Of a DNA stretch of 7,294 bases, positions 6,172-7,294 are shown piece after piece. Each line of letters starts with the position of its first letter. Position 1 is the first letter of the stretch. Both the position numbers and the translations under genes were made by a program. The DNA is taken from contig JAPHTE010000397.1 of NCBI GenBank assembly GCA_026196445.1, positions 1 through 7,294 of the forward strand. The letters run 5' to 3'. This stretch comes from Lysobacterales bacterium (GTDB taxonomy: Bacteria > Pseudomonadota > Gammaproteobacteria > Xanthomonadales > SZUA-36). Below the pieces are notes generated by a model that saw only the letters and a list, made by a program, of their open reading frames with translations, searched no databases and was not told where the DNA came from.

Positions 6172-7098
6172 ATGAGATTTTTGCTGTCAGTCGCACTTCT
6201 ACTCGCCTCGGCCACCACCGCGACGGCCCAGGACAACGAGGTTGAATTCACCAGGTTCCAGCTGTCCGACACGATTTACATGCTCAGGGGGCGTGGCGGT
6301 AACATAGGCATTTCCACCGGTGAAGACGGTCTTTACATCATCGATGACCAGATCCAGCCCATCACCGAACAGTTGCTCAAGGCCATCCGCGAAATCAGTG
6401 ACGAACCGATTCGTTTTGTCATCAATACGCACTATCACTACGATCATGTCGGTGGCAACGAGACCGTCGGTGGCGCCGGTGCGGTCATCATCGCACACGA
6501 CAATATACGCAAGCGCATGACCACGGAGCAGGTCAGTATTTTCCTGAATGAAACCACCCCGCCCTACGCAAAGGCCGCACTACCGGTGCTGACCTTCAAC
6601 GACCGCGTGACCCTGCATCTGAACGGTGAAAGCGCCACTGCCTACCATGTCGCCCACGGGCACACCGACGGCGACAGCATCATCCACTTCCCGGCCAGCA
6701 ACGTGATCCACATGGGTGACATGTATTTCAACGGCCTGTACCCGTATGTCGACCTGGATGCCGGCGGTGCGATCCAGGGCATGATAGACGCGGCAGACCT
6801 GGCCCTGTCATTGGCCAACGAGTCAACGCATATCATCCCCGGCCACGGGCCGCTGGCCACTACACAGGACCTGAAGGACTACCGGGATTTCCTGGTCGAG
6901 GCCCGTGATAACGTCCAGGCGCTGATTGACCAGGGCATGGACCTCGAGCAAACCATCGAGGCCAAACCGACTGCTGAATGGGACGCCACGCTGGGCGAAA
7001 TCTGGATCAAGCCTCACCAGTTCGTGACCTTCATCTACAACAGCCTGAAGGGCATCCACGAATACACGCCGACGGCCGCTGACGAGCGCGAAGACTAA
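6172..7098 (+). CDS. Secreted MBL-fold metallohydrolase, substrate unknown
   Basis: The 308-residue product is a metallo-beta-lactamase-fold hydrolase, probably binding two zinc ions, exported to the periplasm. A Sec signal peptide is visible (residues 1-19, cleavage likely after ATA). Metal-site residues are complete: H87, H89, D91, H92 (THYHYDHVGGN), H164 (GHTDGD), D183 (HMGDMYFN) and H225 (IPGHG). The bridging aspartate D183 is as in glyoxalase II, lactonases and related hydrolases; class B1 beta-lactamases have Cys there and B3 enzymes lack this ligand, so antibiotic hydrolysis is not the best guess. A helical segment near 235-265 and a C-terminal FVTFIYNSLKG stretch complete the domain. 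It lies 26 bases after ccmI on the same strand with no terminator between, so it may be cotranscribed. Substrate and link to cytochrome maturation cannot be told from sequence. Confidence 0.88.
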   Translation: MRFLLSVALLLASATTATAQDNEVEFTRFQLSDTIYMLRGRGGNIGISTGEDGLYIIDDQIQPITEQLLKAIREISDEPIRFVINTHYHYDHVGGNETVGGAGAVIIAHDNIRKRMTTEQVSIFLNETTPPYAKAALPVLTFNDRVTLHLNGESATAYHVAHGHTDGDSIIHFPASNVIHMGDMYFNGLYPYVDLDAGGAIQGMIDAADLALSLANESTHIIPGHGPLATTQDLKDYRDFLVEARDNVQALIDQGMDLEQTIEAKPTAEWDATLGEIWIKPHQFVTFIYNSLKGIHEYTPTAADERED

Positions 7099-7114
7099 GG
7101 GGAGCTACCCACTT

Positions 7115-7140
7115 TGTAGGAGCGGCCCCTGGCCGCGATT
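7115..7140 (+). repeat. REP unit 1, intact palindrome
   Basis: The unit opens with the head TGTAGGA and then forms a perfect 6-bp stem, GCGGCC (7122-7127) with GGCCGC (7131-7136), around a CCT loop, ending GATT. The GTAG head followed by a GC-rich hairpin is typical of the REP elements of Pseudomonas and xanthomonads, which are mobilised by RAYT (TnpA-REP) proteins. It lies 16 bases after the hydrolase stop and could also shield the 3' end of the transcript. Confidence 0.75.
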
Positions 7141-7162
7141 CCGGTTTTCACTGAACCCGATA

Positions 7163-7197
7163 TGTGGGAGGGACCAGCTCCGCCGGTCGCGAGCGAT
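7163..7197 (+). repeat. REP unit 2, degenerate
   Basis: Head TGTGGGAG in the same orientation as unit 1, followed by a weak stem GACC (7172-7175) with GGTC (7185-7188) across a 9-base loop and a GCGAT tail at 7193-7197. The imperfect stem suggests decay or a different REP subfamily. Confidence 0.55.
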
Positions 7198-7203
7198 CAT
7201 AAC

Positions 7204-7215
7204 TGTGGGATCGAT
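7204..7215 (+). repeat. REP remnant lacking its stem
   Basis: TGTGGGATCGAT joins a REP head (TGTGGGA) directly to a REP-like tail (TCGAT) with no hairpin between. It looks like an internally deleted unit in the same orientation as its neighbours; chance resemblance is possible given the short length. Confidence 0.35.
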
Positions 7216-7218
7216 TTC

Positions 7219-7244
7219 TGTGGGAGTGGCGTCTCGCCGCGATT
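7219..7244 (+). repeat. REP unit 3
   Basis: Head TGTGGGAG, then a short stem GGCG (7228-7231) with CGCC (7235-7238) around TCT, extended by one T-G wobble pair, and the tail GCGATT as in unit 1. A further head-like TGCGGGAGG at 7244-7252 follows but has no recognisable stem. Confidence 0.65.
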
Positions 7245-7294
7245 GCGGGAGGTGACACAGGTATATCCACTTGAGACACGCCGTATATACGTCC

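Larger units (their letters stand above)
7099..7294. other. Non-coding end region holding REP repeats
   Basis: No convincing gene, tRNA or canonical Rho-independent terminator is visible here. The stretch 7115-7252 is occupied by REP-type units listed separately. The final ~40 bases are unassigned apart from a 10-base palindrome at 7282-7291. Confidence 0.7.

Noticed and set aside
6172..7098. Antibiotic-degrading metallo-beta-lactamase
   Set aside because: The zinc ligand pattern has a bridging Asp (D183) as in glyoxalase II-like hydrolases and lacks the B1 Cys ligand; the context is housekeeping, not resistance.
7099..7110. GGGGAGCTACCC as a transcription terminator stem
   Set aside because: Only three base pairs form around the centre, and no T-run follows.
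7122..7160. REP unit 1 hairpin as a Rho-independent terminator
   Set aside because: The stem is strong but is followed by GATTCCGG and only a short TTTT, not a proper U-tract; REP identity explains the hairpin better.
7271..7290. Promoter formed by TTGAGA and TATATAC
   Set aside because: The two boxes are only about seven bases apart, far too close for a sigma-70 promoter.

Overview
The window is almost entirely one plus-strand operon for cytochrome c maturation (Ccm, System I). In order it holds the 3' end of ccmA, then complete ccmB, ccmC, ccmD, ccmE, ccmF, ccmG (dsbE), ccmH and ccmI. A gene for a secreted metallo-beta-lactamase-fold (MBL) hydrolase follows. The last ~196 bases (7099-7294) carry no gene; they hold a small cluster of REP-type palindromic repeats. 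The organism is probably a gammaproteobacterium. The ccmABCDEFGHI gene order, the His-type CcmE (HDENY), the separate short CcmH and CcmI, and REP units beginning TGTAGGAG/TGTGGGAG as in Pseudomonas and xanthomonads all fit. I cannot place it at genus level from sequence alone.

Layout: 1-90 is the ccmA tail; 87-2105 holds ccmB, C, D and E (haem export, loading and carriage); 2102-4066 is ccmF (haem lyase core); 4063-5030 holds ccmG and ccmH (thiol handling); 5060-6145 is ccmI (apocytochrome chaperone); 6172-7098 is the MBL-fold hydrolase; 7115-7252 is the REP cluster. Every junction from ccmA to ccmH is a 1- or 4-base stop/start overlap, so translation is probably coupled throughout. The first real gap is the 29 bases between ccmH and ccmI, which contains two tiny nested ORFs linked by ATGA overlaps.

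How the genes work together (known for this family): CcmC with CcmD attaches haem to a histidine of CcmE. The CcmAB ATPase releases holo-CcmE. CcmE hands haem to the CcmF-CcmH-CcmI complex. CcmG and CcmH keep the CXXCH cysteines of apocytochrome reduced, CcmI holds the apoprotein, and CcmF joins haem to it on the periplasmic side. All signature residues I looked for are present: the WWD motifs and histidines of CcmC and CcmF, His124/Tyr128 of CcmE, WCPTC of CcmG and RCLVC of CcmH. The pathway therefore looks functional.

I see no clearly new system. The points most worth a second look are a CcmI whose cytoplasmic loop is almost absent, the periplasmic MBL hydrolase placed right behind the ccm operon, the mini-ORF relay before ccmI, and the REP cluster with a stem-less unit.
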